From: Phlegmacium glaucopus
Taxonomy: Eukaryota > Basidiomycota > Agaricomycetes > Agaricales > Cortinariaceae
Length of the DNA: 64,000 bases
Reading direction: 5' to 3'
NCBI GenBank assembly: GCA_015039465.1
Contig: MU130579.1
Coordinates: 168,187 to 232,186, forward strand
Shown here one piece after another: positions 23,076 to 34,169 of the stretch. Each line of letters opens with the position of its first letter. The stretch's first letter is position 1. The notes under the pieces are model-generated. The model saw only the letters and a program-made list of their open reading frames with translations, did no database searches and was not told where the DNA came from. The translations under genes and the position numbers were made by a program.

Positions 23076-25030
23076 TTGCATAACTTTGCTCCAAACAAAT
23101 CAAACTGGCACCAAGAACTACTAGAACTCGTGCCACTCACGCTACAACACCTCCACCCATTATCCCATCAGTCCAAACTGGAAATCCATCCCCAGCTGAC
23201 CTTCAACAACCAAATTCCCCTCTCCTTTCACCACTTTCCCTTTCTACTCAGGCACTTACTCCTTGCCCCACCCCCATTGCCACACATATATTCACCTAAA
23301 AATACTCCTCAAGCCCCCACTTCCTCTCCCACAACCATTTCCTTCATGAATGACTTCATCACTCGCTTCAGTTGAACATTTGATCTTCAACCAACCCCCT
23401 GTCGTATCACCTAGAAATTTATCCCCTTGCAGCATCTATGATTTTGACCAATTTTGTCAAGATTTCTTTGTGAATGCCAAAAGCCCCCTTCCCGATGACA
23501 AAAAGGTTATCTGGATCCTTCCTTGCTTCCAGGATCCTCTTATCTGTGATTGGATTGCTTCTCATCATGTGCACTTGTCCACTCTCACTTTTCTGGAATT
23601 CATTACAGAACTCTGTTCTGAATTCCTGCCTTGGGATTGGGAGACAAAGTTTGGGGACAGATCCTCAATGTTAGGGCAACTGCAAGGTTGACTTAGTCAA
23701 GCTAGCAGGGGATCCAAAGTTAATAATATTTCAAAGGGATATCTACAAGTGACTCACCTAGCAGGGGATCCAAAGAGGAAAAGATGGGGATCCCTGCTAG
23801 GCTGTGGGGTATTTAAGTACTAATATGGACATAACAGAGATATAAAATAAATAAAGGAATGATACGATAATAATTAATTAATTAATTAAGAAGTGGTGTG
23901 ATGTGAAAAATAAAAATAAAGGAGGGGGCAAACTGGAGGGTCGGAGTCGGATCGGAGTTACGGAGTATCGGAGTAAACTAGTGACGGAAGCGGAGTTGGA
24001 AGGAAGGACGGAGGTTGTCGGAAAGGCGGGATGTATGATTCTAAGGTTGAAATTGAGTGTCCCCTAACACTCAATTCCAGACTCAATCCCTACAAACTTT
24101 TCAGTACATGGGCTAATGCTCTCCTAGCCCTCAATTGCACACTTTGTGATACAAATTCTCACCTCAATGAACAACGACTTCAAGAACAAATTGAAGCAAA
24201 TGTTGATGAAGAACTCTGTATTCTTGGTCATGAAGCTCAAGCCTTTGTGGCTCCCTCACTTCGTGAAATGTTCTACACCCTCACTCTCTGTGATGAAAAA
24301 TGAAAACTTTCAGCCAAACAACAACACAACATTGCAGAAGATGTTTTCCACAATGCAAAATGTCCAAATGCAAACACTACAAAAGAGAACTGTCCTCCAC
24401 ACAACCACTCCCAATCTTCCATCCCTTCTACCTCTTCATCTGCATCATAAAGTTTTTGTAACACCTGGACATCCTTGCAATTTCCCTGCCCCTGACAATT
24501 ACAAAGCACTCACAATGGATGATGTTTGTTGTGCCCAACGTACCAGAAATACAAATAAATCCTCTTCTTCATCTTTGTGCCCTATTGCAGCGATCACTGA
24601 GCTCAACTCCTCTGTGGATCCACTGTCCACGGATATCAGTGACCCTAACACAAATTTTTTTGCATCCATGTTCAGAAACCTGAACGGTACTTCTGTCATT
24701 GGCAACTCAAGCTTCTCTGATGGTGACATATCTGTACATCCTCATTTCAAATCTAAACATTATGTTTGGAAATGCATGATTGATGGTCCTGCAGTTGATT
24801 TGCCCTTGAAAACCTTTTCTCTCATTGACAATGGATCCCACATGGTCCTCATCCATCCTGAACTTGTTGCAAAACTTAACCTTCCAATTTTTACCCTTCC
24901 CAATCCTAAATTAATTGACATTGCGATATCCACTTCACATAAGAAACAAATTTCCTTATCCACTTTTGTTAAACTTTCTGCCACCTCCTTATATGGACAA
25001 TGGACTTCTCATACCGTTTATGCAATTATT
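23076..25030 (+). pseudogene. Gypsy-2 gag and protease, interrupted by a solo LTR
   Basis: The capsid part at 23350-23668 (with IYDFDQFCQDFF and KVIWILPCFQDP) continues after the solo LTR at 24075 in a different frame, which implies a one-base indel near 23650. A second frameshift near 24290 leads into 24146-25030. That frame carries a retropepsin-like site, FSLIDNGSHMVLI; the usual DSGS/DSGA reads DNGS. It ends at TVYAIIAP, where the next solo LTR is inserted, and resumes at 32860. Confidence 0.8.
23669..24069 (-). mobile_element. Solo LTR of Gypsy-1 family
   Basis: 401 bp, starting TGTTAGGGCAACTG and ending TGTCCCCTAACA, matching the Gypsy-1 LTR in reverse. It is flanked by the exact 5-bp duplication CTCAA (23664-23668 and 24070-24074). 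A solo LTR is left when recombination between two LTRs removes the body. It shows that the Gypsy-1 family was active after Gypsy-2 inserted. Confidence 0.95.
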
Positions 25031-25336
25031 GCACCTGTTAGAGGACATGTAGACCTGAGAATCAAGTTAAATACTAAGGTGCTTATCAAAGATAAGCACC
25101 TTATGTTGGAGTATACAAGTTTCATCTTGACGCTCAGGAGAAGAGCATACAATTGTTGCGGTGGCAACCGATGACATGGCTGTCACATCAAAACAAAAGA
25201 TGGATGCTGAAAAGTTCAAAGCAGAAATCAGAAAACACTGGGATATAACCGATAATGGACCGATCAGCTGATTTTTGGGATTCAAAATCAAGCGCGATAG
25301 AAAAGCTAGAACAATCTCCATAAATCAATGTGCCTA

Positions 25337-26281
25337 CATCAGGAAAACTGATTTTGGCCCTAGGTAGCCTTGGGTAATTTGTTAGTATCACATCACTACT
25401 CAGGACATCCCAGGACACCCCAGGACACCTCAGGACACCTCAGGACATCCTAGAGCAGCACAGGTAAAATTTTGAGTGTCACCCATTTTCTCAGGACACT
25501 TTTAGTGTATCCTGGTGCATTGACCATCTGGACCAAATCACATCAGGAGGCCCTGGGAGTCCCTTAGAATTTATGAATTTTGCTAGAAAATCTTTAACTG
25601 CCACGTCCAAAAAAGTATTTTGCAGTTTTCTCAATAAGGAGAGCTGCTATTAATATAATTTAAACATATTCAGGGTCCTAAAACAATTCTCTACCATCTT
25701 TAAAAAATTTCCTTTTTTGGAATTTATATAATCTACCCTGACCCAGCACCATATGCTTGAAATCATGCTTATCTGTGATCATGTGACCAATGGTCTGTGC
25801 GCCATCCAAAAGATATATAAACCACCCACAATTTTGTTTTCTTATTCCTACTTCCCCAGTATTATACTAGTATATTTATGTATCACTATTTTATTATTAT
25901 TTTATTACTAGTACTATATATGATGTTTAGAATAATTGAATATAATTTTATTGTTATTATTATTATTCTGTTGTGTGAGACCACTCAAATATCTGGTTTA
26001 TATATGTTTTCTAGCATCAGATCCAAAGGGACTAAGGCTGCCTCAGGATGCTCTCAGGTTGCCTCAGGATGCCCCAAGACGCCCTCAGGTTGCCTCAGGA
26101 CGCTCTCAGGTTGCCTCAGGACGCTCTCAGGTTGCCTCAGGTTGCCCCAGGACAGCCTAAGACTTTTCATACATAGGTAACTTGCACCCCAGGGCAACCT
26201 CTTGACCTGAGTGCCCTGAGCTGCCTGGGGCACCCCAGGACATTTCAGGACAGCCTAGGGCACAAGTCATTTTTCCTGATG
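25337..26281. mobile_element. TA-flanked element carrying minisatellites, copy 1
   Basis: 945 bp with terminal inverted repeats CATCAGGAAAA / TTTTCCTGATG, flanked by TA on both sides; the Copia frame is continuous without it. TA duplication is typical of Tc1/mariner-type insertion. The interior has 10-bp CAGGACACCC-like repeats near both ends and a 21-bp minisatellite (26030-26160). An inverted second copy lies at 36348-37329. No transposase is present. Confidence 0.87.
26030..26160. repeat. 21-bp minisatellite
   Basis: Units of the form CTCAGGTTGCCTCAGGACGCT in tandem, with variants ending in ATGCT or CCCCA. Because 21 is divisible by three, reading frames show 7-residue repeats such as VASGRSQ, which should not be taken as a protein. 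The counterpart is at about 36475-36600. Confidence 0.92.
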
Positions 26282-26461
26282 TACATTGAATTGATGGTTG
26301 AAAAGTTCAGACTTACCAATGCAAAGCCAATAACCACACCAATGGAGCCAGGAGCTCAGTTTTCAACCAAGCAGTGTCCATCCTCAGTGAATCAAGCATC
26401 TCAAATGCATGGCATCCCCTACAGTGAAGCAATTGGAAGCGTACTTTGGCCAGTTGTTGTA

Positions 26462-27620
26462 TAACTTGTATTGAGGCTGGTGATGAACATGCTGGTTCCC
26501 TGCCTTCGTTTTTTGCATTTTTAGCAGCGACGTCGCCCTACGTCACCCCTAACACTGACTATTTGCTATTTTATCACATAGATAAGTCTCTGGCTATTTG
26601 GTCATCGCCCCCTCTGTCCCAGAAGCTTCCTAAACACCTTGGCTATATTTTGCTTGTATTATCACCCCCTTTTCCGGCAGTACCCGGACGATGTTATGTG
26701 TTCTGCCTCCCTTTCGCTCCCTTTTGCCAGCGGTCACGTGGCTAGTCACACTTTTTTTATATTTGGTAACGCTCACTCGTCTAGGAGTCGTAGGCACGTC
26801 CACTGCCCAGGCCGACATCCTCTTACACTACACCGAATTGTTCTATGGTAAATCATCGTTGTTACCCTACCAGCCATTCCTATCCAGCAACAATCATCGG
26901 ATCGAGAAGTCCCTTAACACCATTGGGTATTTTAGGTCGCTGATCATTAATATTCTGTTATTCCTCTTCTGTTCCATCAAACACTTTGTTCCCTTTATTT
27001 TGATACATTTTACCATTGCTCCTTGATCACCTCTCTATACCACAGGTCTCCTGCCGGTCCTTGGAGCGACAACCGGTCCTCTTTCATTTATCTTCCACTA
27101 TCCCTGATGTTTTGCCTCCCCATTTTGCCTAGTCCCTCCTGGACTCCTGTTTCATCATTTTTGATTTGTTTTATAGATACCCATGTGCAACTTAGCCATG
27201 TGATCTCCTTTACTTACTATAAAAACCTCCTGTAATTTAGTTACAAAGGACAATAAGAAAGTATTCGCCTCTCTCTCCAGAGTATAGAATTAAGTCTTGT
27301 CATCGTCTCTCTCGTCGTTCGCCTTCGTTTCATTGCGTTTTTACTGCGAGTCGCCCATACAGCAACTATACTTTGTTACTGCATTGCCCCTTCATCACTG
27401 CATCTCCCCTTCATCACTGCGTCTCCCCTTCATCACTGCGTTGCCACATTGTTACTTCATCACCCTCTCATCATTACATCGCTCCTCATTTCACTCATCT
27501 CATATCTCATCGCCCTACCTTAGTTGGAACCTTTCTGCATATACTTGACTCAGTGTTTATGCCACCGAAGCCCCGAGCCACATCACACCTCAGTTAGTAC
27601 AGCACCTAGCATACTGACAG
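26462..27620. mobile_element. 1.16-kb LTR-like insertion in Copia
   Basis: Flanked by TGTA (26458-26461 and 27621-27624; five bases with one mismatch), and the Copia frame is continuous across it. It contains a TATAAAAA box at 27218-27225, a three-unit repeat of CCCCTTCATCACTGC (27386-27445), and no convincing coding sequence. Length, TATA box and a 4-5 bp duplication suggest a solo LTR. CpG content is higher than in the Copia host, so it looks younger. Confidence 0.55.
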
Positions 27621-28277
27621 TGTATCACCGGATGTGGCATATGCAGTTGGGATACTGTCCCAATTTATACAAAATCTGGGCATCGCACACTGGGAAGGAT
27701 TGAAATGTGTCATTACTTATCTGGGAACAATGAAAAATTATTGGCTCACCTTTGGAGGTCGATCAAATGTGCTCCTTGAAGGATACTGCGATGCAGATTG
27801 GGCAAGCCAAAAGCATCGGCACTCCATATCAGGATACTCATTTCATTTTGGGCAAGGTGCAATATCCTGGAGTTCAAAGAAGCAACACATCATTGCATTG
27901 TCGAGTATGGAAGCAAGATATATAGCACTTACCCATGCAGCTAAAGAGGCGTTGTGGATGAGGAGTTTTGTGAATGAGATGAGGGGATCAACACTGGGAC
28001 CTATGCAAGTCAATTGTGACAATCAAGGTGCAATAGTGCTCGCAAAAGACAACAAATTTCATTCCAGGACAAAGCATATTGATCTACAATATCATTTTAT
28101 CAGGGAAGCAGTTGAGGATAAGAAAATCAAAATATACTACATACCGACGGACGAAAATGTCTTGGACATTTTCACCAAAGCTTTGGCAACCATTGATAAC
28201 GCAATCAGCACATTTATCATCACATGATGATTGCATGTGTGATAATGGAGATCAACGGTGTTTCACTTGAGGGGAAG

Positions 28278-28513
28278 TGTTGGAGTATACAAGTTTCATC
28301 TCATTAATCTCCTATTAAGTATTTATCTATTTTGTATCTTATCATTTCTCTTTACTTTTGTGTCACAATAATGGTCACATCTTATAGTCATGAATTTTAG
28401 TATAGCAAGTCTCAACTTTCTATCAAAAGTTGAGATGTGAGTTCACTCATTTATTCCTTAGTTATAATATCTAACATATACCTAGTTATTCATTTATTGT
28501 TCTAGGTATATTA
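28278..28513 (+). repeat. Copia 3' LTR, first part
   Basis: Begins TGTTGGAGTATACAAGTTTCATCT, identical to the first bases of the Copia 5' end at 25104. It is cut at TA (28512-28513) by the Tc1/mariner element. The rest of the LTR, 32516-32589, ends ACAGCAACA. The phrase TATTCATTTATTGTTCTAG occurs on both sides of the transposon. Confidence 0.85.
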
Positions 28514-28920
28514 TTGCTGTTTTCAAAAAGGCTGGCGGTAGGTCACATCGCGTCACACACAGCAATCTTCCAAGTTCAAAGTTCTGAATGAACTATCTCG
28601 GGATCCACTGGTCGTACGGCAATTATTTTGTGTGCATTAGAATGGTCTCGATTAGTAGATGTGCACCCCACTTTAAAATATATAGTTTGGTTAAGTTTTA
28701 GTGGTGCTCGAAAATGAGGGTCTCAATGGTGTAGGGCATGAACCTTTGAGGCGGTGGCACGGTAAAAAAATATAATTCTTTCATAAAGTGGTTCTAATGT
28801 ATGTAAAGGAATGCGCCCCATGAAAAAATTGGTAAATATGAATGTGGTGGATGCTAAATTCGCATGTAGGACCTTTTGAGTGGTGACACCGGTCACAGGC
28901 TCCATCTTTTCTGTTCACTT
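28514..28920. repeat. Left terminal inverted repeat of the Tc1/mariner element
   Basis: Reverse complement of 32109-32515 with only a few differences over 407 bp. The inner edge lies 46 bp before the transposase ATG, so the repeat probably holds its promoter. A frame of 60 codons read inside it (28905-28723) also appears in the other repeat and is not a gene. Confidence 0.93.
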
Positions 28921-28966
28921 CAATCAGTCTACGTGCTTGTTCAACATCGGATCGTCCTTCTGACAC

Positions 28967-30176
28967 ATGGCTCGTGGAAAGGCTCTCTCAGATGACCTCA
29001 GGGATGTTCTCTTACACATGGCTCAATTCTTGGACATCGATACTATTACTCATTATACCAGTTGCAAAAGGAGAACCATTGAGCGGATTCTTTCAGACTT
29101 CCGTAAAACAGGGTCTGTAGCTCGACAGCACCTCAGGAAGGGTCTACTGCATGGGCGTAGGAGGGCCACAAATGGCCAGGATGTCCAAGTAAGACTCTAT
29201 TCTTCCATGTTTTTTCATTATTTCACACCTTCGTGTACAGTTTTTGCAAGGCCTTGTTCGTCATAGCCCCAATGTCTATCTTGATGAAATGCGGGAGTTG
29301 CTAGAGACACGTAGAGGGATTAATGTTGGGAAGCCGACAGTCTGGAGGGCACTCATTAGGAGTGGTTTTACAATGAAGAAGGCAAGCTCTTTCTTTGATT
29401 TTCGTGTATCAATATCGAGACTTACATTGACACTAGCTCACTCGGGATGCACTGGAGCGAAGTGAGGCCAAGCGAGCTCTTTACCGCTATCAATATGGTA
29501 CCCAGTTTACTCCAGAGCAGACTATTTTTGTCGACGAAAGCTCCTTCGATCGCAGAACTTCCATCCGTGGAAAGGCATGGGCATTATCGGGGCAACGCGC
29601 AGTACGAAATACTTTCTTTGTTCGAGGGCGGCGGTAAGATATGAATCTGTGAATCTTCGAGACTTTGACTAATAATTCACTCTTCCTCTTCAGTTACTCT
29701 CTACTCCCTGCGTTGAGCCTTGATGGTGTCATTTTCACAAAGATTGTTGAAGGATCCTTCACAGCACTTCGATTCCAGGATTTTATATCACACTTACTTG
29801 ATTATATGCAGCCTTATCCGTTGCCAAACTCTGTGATCATAATGGATAATGCCCGTATTCACAAGAAACCTGAGGTCCTTGAGATGATTCGTGATAGGTA
29901 TGGACAGTAATTGTTATCCTTTATTCCTATTTATTGAATGGATTGTATAGAGGCATGAGGGTCATGTTTTTGCCTCCTTACTCACCGGATTATAATCCTA
30001 TCGAGTTGGCATTCTCATCAATCAAGGCATATGTTCGGCAACATGGTGAGCTTGGCAGGCAGGATGTAGACCAGAACGCCGATGATAATTATGTTTACCT
30101 CCATTTGTATGATGCCGCCTTCTCTATAACTGCAGATCATGCTTTAGGATATTTTCACCACTGCGGATACATTTAA
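28967..30176 (+). CDS. Tc1/mariner (IS630-like) DD34E transposase
   Basis: Five exons: 28967-29188, 29241-29381, 29437-29633, 29694-29897, 29951-30176, totalling 990 nt (329 aa). Residues 1-120 form the helix-turn-helix DNA-binding region (YTSCKRRTIERILSDF; KPTVWRALIRSGFTMKK). The catalytic triad is D154 (TIFVDESSF), D238 (VIIMDNARIH) and E273 (LPPYSPDYNPIE), with 34 residues between the last two: a DD34E enzyme that cuts and inserts at TA. Intron 2 begins GCAAGC, so it is read as GC-AG; the frame works only with this boundary. Other introns are GT-AG. The stop is 130 bp from the end of the convergent gene. The enzyme looks intact and fully spliceable. Confidence 0.9.
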
Positions 30177-30306
30177 AATTGATAACATATCATATTACAA
30201 AGTATATAATTTGTTGTTGATAATTCAGCATTACTGTTGAAGAATTAGGTGATAGGTGATAGAAAAAAAGGATAGAAGGGATTATTACGAAGTATGTAAC
30301 TTGGGA

Positions 30307-32063
30307 TTATACCAAACAAAGTCGCTTGGGCTCTTGAAGGCTTATAAAATCATCTTGAGCAAATGCAAGGAGCCGTTTAGCAGTACCAATGTTGATTCCA
30401 GGTATAACTGTCATTAGTTCGTCTGATGTTAACCGAAGAAGGTCCTCCAGGTCATCAATACCATTTGCAGAAAGGCTCTCATAGAAACCCTGGTATCCTT
30501 GAGCTTTCTTCCCTCGAACAGGATGCTGTTCGAGGGATTCCAGCCAGGTGTCAAGCTTTGGGTATTCAAATGGAGAAGCAGGGCGTTTTAAGGGAAGAAC
30601 AGGTGGAGGAGGTGTTGAAGGATGCATATACTGGAGGGGCATTGGAATGGGAGTTGGCGTTGCTGGAGGATTCATTGATATTATTCGGTTATTAGTTGCA
30701 ATGTTTCCAACTAGCATCACACCCATTAGCTGCTGCATCCACTCCGGCATGTTTGAATTCGAGCTATCTGCTTGAGATCTCACCAACGACTTCTTAGCAG
30801 AATGTTGTCGTGGAACCACATCGGTAAGCTTGAGGTCATCAGGTGGGGTATCAAGAAGGGCTTTGTTCTGGACCTGCAGACAATTTTAGCAAAGCAGATA
30901 ATAGGTAAAAGAACAATAGACATACCATGAGATGAGCCCACTTGGTGATATCATTCATTGTGAGCTGATAATGCTCACCGTCAGCCTGAACAAAACACGG
31001 CTTCTTATGTTGTTGACACATATGACGTTTTTCAATCTTCTTCAATGCTGACAGGTGCTCCGACTCCTTTGAGGTAAGGGCAGGTACAGGAGGCTCAACC
31101 GCTGCAGCAGCCATCCTCCTCTTCTATCATCTCACATGTAAATACCCGATCATAACTCCAAGATATTTCAGAAACCTCACCTTGGGATCTGAGTCAGCCA
31201 GCGCTGTCGTATCAACAATATTAATGTGAAAGGCCTTGACCGTGCCTTTGTTGTTTTTCCCTTTGCAGGCAAGGATGAAAGCATGTACGTCTTCCAAGAG
31301 CTTGTGCCAACTAGCATCGTCTTCAAGAAGCTTAGGGACAGGTTTTGATGTTTTTGGCTTATATGAGGGAATATAACCGATCCCAGCTAGCAAAGTCAAT
31401 GAGACTTCCATGCGTTCAGATAGAAGACGCAAGACATGCGCAAAGGGTGTTTTCGATGTTATACCATCAACATCACGAGATGCATTGCGGTAAGGTACAA
31501 CAATAGGGACGTGGAATTCAGGGAGCTTGGGTCGGACAGGTGAGCCAGTGGGAAGAAAAAGTGCTAGAATTTAATTACTTAGAGTCAAAATTGGAAATGG
31601 ATTGATGGACAAACGACCTACTCGAAGCATCAGAGTCTGAGTCTGAGGCATCCAACTCGTCAACTTCATCCTCTAGTTCATCTACAAGCTGGTATTCCTC
31701 TGCCTGTTCCTCCTCCACATAAAAATCTTCTTCATCCGAAGCTTCAAAACTCATCATAGGACCAATTGCATGGCGGAAAGAGCGGTGGGTGGGAGGTGAA
31801 TTCTGATTGACCGTGTTAGTGCAGTTTTGCAGAGAGACGAGAGCACAGGCAGCAGCAGCCTCATTGGCCCCATTTTCGACACTGGCAGGCTTTGGGACAA
31901 TGGGACGAGGCTTAGGACGCGGCTTTGGTTGTGAAGGAGTGCTAGTGGAGTTCGCATTCTCATCCAGTGCAACAGAATCCGTGGAAAGTTTGGTGCCTTT
32001 GCGGCGACCAGTAGCCGATGGGGCACGCGAGGTGAGAGATTTCTTCTTCTGCCCACGCACCAT
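30307..32063 (-). CDS. Second transposon gene: unknown protein with SAM-like C-terminal domain
   Basis: Four exons on the minus strand: 32063-31622, 31563-31181, 31123-30926, 30873-30307. They total 1590 nt (529 aa), with GT-AG introns of 52-58 nt and no stops. The N-terminus is basic (RGQKKKSLTSR) and proline-rich (PKPRPKPRPIVPKP), followed by an acidic run near residues 105-147. The middle (150-270) has no recognised family; residues 275-340 hold a Cys/His cluster (HMCQQHKKPC). A proline-rich linker precedes residues 446-513, which fit a SAM-domain pattern (WLESL, FYESLSANGIDDLEDL, LTSDEL, GINIGTAKRLL). A basic tail PKRLCLV closes it. It starts 46 bp inside the right inverted repeat. I infer a transposition accessory or DNA/protein-binding partner; function is unproven. 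Confidence 0.8.
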
Positions 32064-32108
32064 TACGTGAAAGGGAGCGTGGCGCTGTCAAATGAATGTG
32101 GGAGTGGG

Positions 32109-32515
32109 AAGTGCACAGAAAAGATGGAGCCTGTGACCGGTGTCACCACCCAAAAGGTCCTACATGCGAATTTAGCGTCCACCACATTCATATTTACCAA
32201 TTTTTTCATGGGGCGCATTCCTTTACATACATTAGAACCACTTTATGAAAGAATTATATTTTTTTACCGTGCCACCGCCTCAAAGGTTCATGCCCTACAC
32301 CATTGAGACCCTCATTTTCGAGCACCACTAAAACTTAACCAAACTATATATTTTAAAGTGGGGTGCACATCTACTAATCGAGACCATTCTAATGCACACA
32401 AAATAATTGCCGTACGACCAGTGGATCCCGAGATAGTTCATTCAGAACTTTGAACTTGGAAGATTGCTGTGTGTGACGCGATGTGACCTACCGCCAGCCT
32501 TTTTGAAAACAGCAA
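32109..32515. repeat. Right terminal inverted repeat of the Tc1/mariner element
   Basis: Mirror of 28514-28920. The inner edge lies 46 bp from the start codon of the minus-strand gene, so each gene of the element starts at the same distance from a near-identical repeat. This suggests matched promoters. Confidence 0.93.
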
Positions 32516-32859
32516 TAATTAAACCAACTTTCTATCAAAATTTGAGACTTATTCATTTATTGTTCTAGCTGCAAAATATTACAGCAACACCTTACACCTA
32601 TATACTACAAGTGTAGGAGCTAATACAACTACATATGGCTAGTACATAATAGAAGGTAGGGTGTGGTAGATACCAAGTATAGATATGACATTGGTTACAA
32701 TGTCATCGGCAAAGGGACAGCTACTACAACAATAAGGGAGTGCACACAAGGAGCAGGATAAGGGTAATGTGGTATGGAATACAATCATAGAGAAAGTGAA
32801 GGTAAATACATACTGAGCATGCGTAGAGGCAGATACAATGAGTATCCCCTGACAGCACC

Positions 32860-33431
32860 TGGACTTTGTATGCCAATCATTTTTGGCCTGCCTTTTCTTG
32901 AAATTAATTTGATTGTTTGTGATCATAAAGAACATTCTTGTATCAATAAGAAAACCAACTATAATTTACTACATCCTGTAATTATTGAACCAAAAACCCA
33001 AGCCAAAATTGCCGCTCAAACAGTAGCTTCAGATTAATAAGCAACTCAAAGCCCATGCATTAAAGGAATTGGTTACAACTGTTAAATAAAAATGGCTTCC
33101 AAGGCATCAACCTGACAAGACCTTAGCGATACATGGTCTTATTACTTCCATAATTAATTCTGGAGTTATGATTCAAAAAGAAGCAAAACTCAAACAAGAA
33201 TTCAAATCAATTTTTGAACCTATTCCACATTTTAATAAATTACCTACTGATGTTGAAGCTCGCATCAAGCTCATTGATCCTAGGAAAACCATTAAATCTC
33301 ACTCTGACCCTTGTCCTCACAAATACAAAGATGCATGGCAAACGCTGATCCAACAACATCTTGCAGTGGGAATTGTAAAACCTTCCTCTTCCACACATGC
33401 TTCCCCCTCTATACCCCTGAACCAGTCCTAG
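32860..33431 (+). pseudogene. Gypsy-2 protease end and RT start
   Basis: Resumes the protease after the solo LTR with GLCMPIIFGLPFLEIN and IVCDHKEH, then stops near 33037. The frame from 33168 gives the region just before RT (FEPIPHFNKLPTDVEARIKL, DAWQTLIQQHLAVGIVKPSSS) and ends at 33431, where the gag-only element begins. No RT catalytic core follows, because that part of Gypsy-2 is deleted. Confidence 0.85.
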
Positions 33432-34169
33432 TTGTTGGAATAAATACCATGACGAGGCAGTGTGATGGTGAACGAGCGACGAGCTATGAATTTGAAGTGG
33501 AGTCTTATTGTCGTTTACTGCGGAGTATTAAATAAAATTATGTAATCTAAGGTAGTGGCAGGAGTCATATTTCAACACACCCCCTGAATCCCAACACCCC
33601 CCTATTGAAACCAAAGAAAAATAAAAGTAATGAATGTGTAGTATATGTAAATTGATATATATAAAAGAAATGTGCAAAGTTGGGAATGAAGAAGTATCAC
33701 AAAAAAGATAATAAAATTGAAAACTAAAAGAATCATGCTCACATCTCTTGGAGTGATGTCTTGGACAACGATTCTTCTTGATCTTTGGTACCACCAAAGT
33801 GAGGTTTGGTTCTGGGTGAGGTGAGGATGTAGGTGTGGAGGTTGGTTCATCAGATTCGGTACAAATTATAGAAATCTAGAGCGCTAGTAAATAGTAAGGC
33901 AATACTCAGTCAATGGTATAACGACTGATGTATTTGATAGTTTACTGTACCTAGTAAATAGTAAGGCAATACTATAGGTACAGTAAGTAACATTGTGGAT
34001 AATCAAAATAGGAATAAAGTGGCTCACCTCAGTCAATGGTATAACAACTGAGGTGAGCATATGATGGCAGTATGGTATTTATATAAGACGGTATAATGGT
34101 GTGGCATTGCGGCCTCACCACTTTGATCATCGTGGCCACCAAGCAGCCACTCTCACTTTGTCCACTGTG

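Larger units (their letters stand above)
25128..28227 (+). pseudogene. Copia RT C-terminus and RNase H in three pieces
   Basis: Piece 1 (25128-25336) contains TDDMAVTS and FKAEIRKHWDIT, followed by a TGA where Trp is expected before FLGFKIKRD. Piece 2 (26282-26461) continues IELMVEKF through IGSVLWPVVV. Piece 3 (27621-28227) begins SPDVAYAVG and carries RNase H motifs: GYCDADWAS, SSKKQHIIALSSMEARYIAL and NQGAIVLAKDNKFHSRTKHID. It ends with FTKAL and a stop. The pieces join in frame when the two insertions are ignored. Confidence 0.92.
28514..32515 (+). mobile_element. Two-gene Tc1/mariner (DD34E) transposon with 407-bp inverted repeats
   Basis: A 4002-bp element with ends TTGCTGTTTTCAAAAAGGC / complement, flanked by TA (28512-28513 and 32516-32517). 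The terminal inverted repeats (28514-28920 and 32109-32515) are nearly identical over 407 bp. Between them are two convergent genes: a transposase (28967-30176, +) and a second multi-exon gene (30307-32063, -). Both open reading frames splice cleanly with no stops, so this is the youngest and possibly active layer of the nest. Confidence 0.92.
25104..32589 (+). mobile_element. Copia retrotransposon, internally deleted and triply interrupted
   Basis: Flanked by the exact 5-bp duplication CCTTA (25099-25103 and 32590-32594). The 5' LTR is reduced to its first 24 bp (TGTTGGAGTATACAAGTTTC...) and then jumps straight into late RT sequence, so most of the LTR, gag, protease, integrase and early RT are deleted. 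A 3' LTR begins at 28278 after the purine run GAGGGGAAG and ends at 32589, with a Tc1/mariner element inside it. It is inactive. Confidence 0.9.
25036..32854. mobile_element. Solo LTR split by a Copia element
   Basis: Outer pieces 25036-25103 and 32595-32854 form a roughly 328-bp LTR beginning TGTTAGAGGACATG and ending ATCCCCTGACA. It is flanked by GCACC (25031-25035 and 32855-32859) inside the Gypsy-2 protease. Joining the flanks restores the protease frame. No related body is seen, so it is a solo LTR of another family. The Copia element lies in its left third. Confidence 0.85.

Noticed and set aside
25878..26180. ORFs with 7-residue repeats such as SGCLRTL and VASGRSQ
   Set aside because: The 21-bp minisatellite is divisible by three, so all frames look repetitive. 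No start context or conserved domain.
28723..28905. 60-codon frame on the minus strand, with an identical frame at 32067-32306 on the plus strand
   Set aside because: It lies wholly inside the terminal inverted repeats of the Tc1/mariner element, so its duplication reflects the repeat and not a gene.
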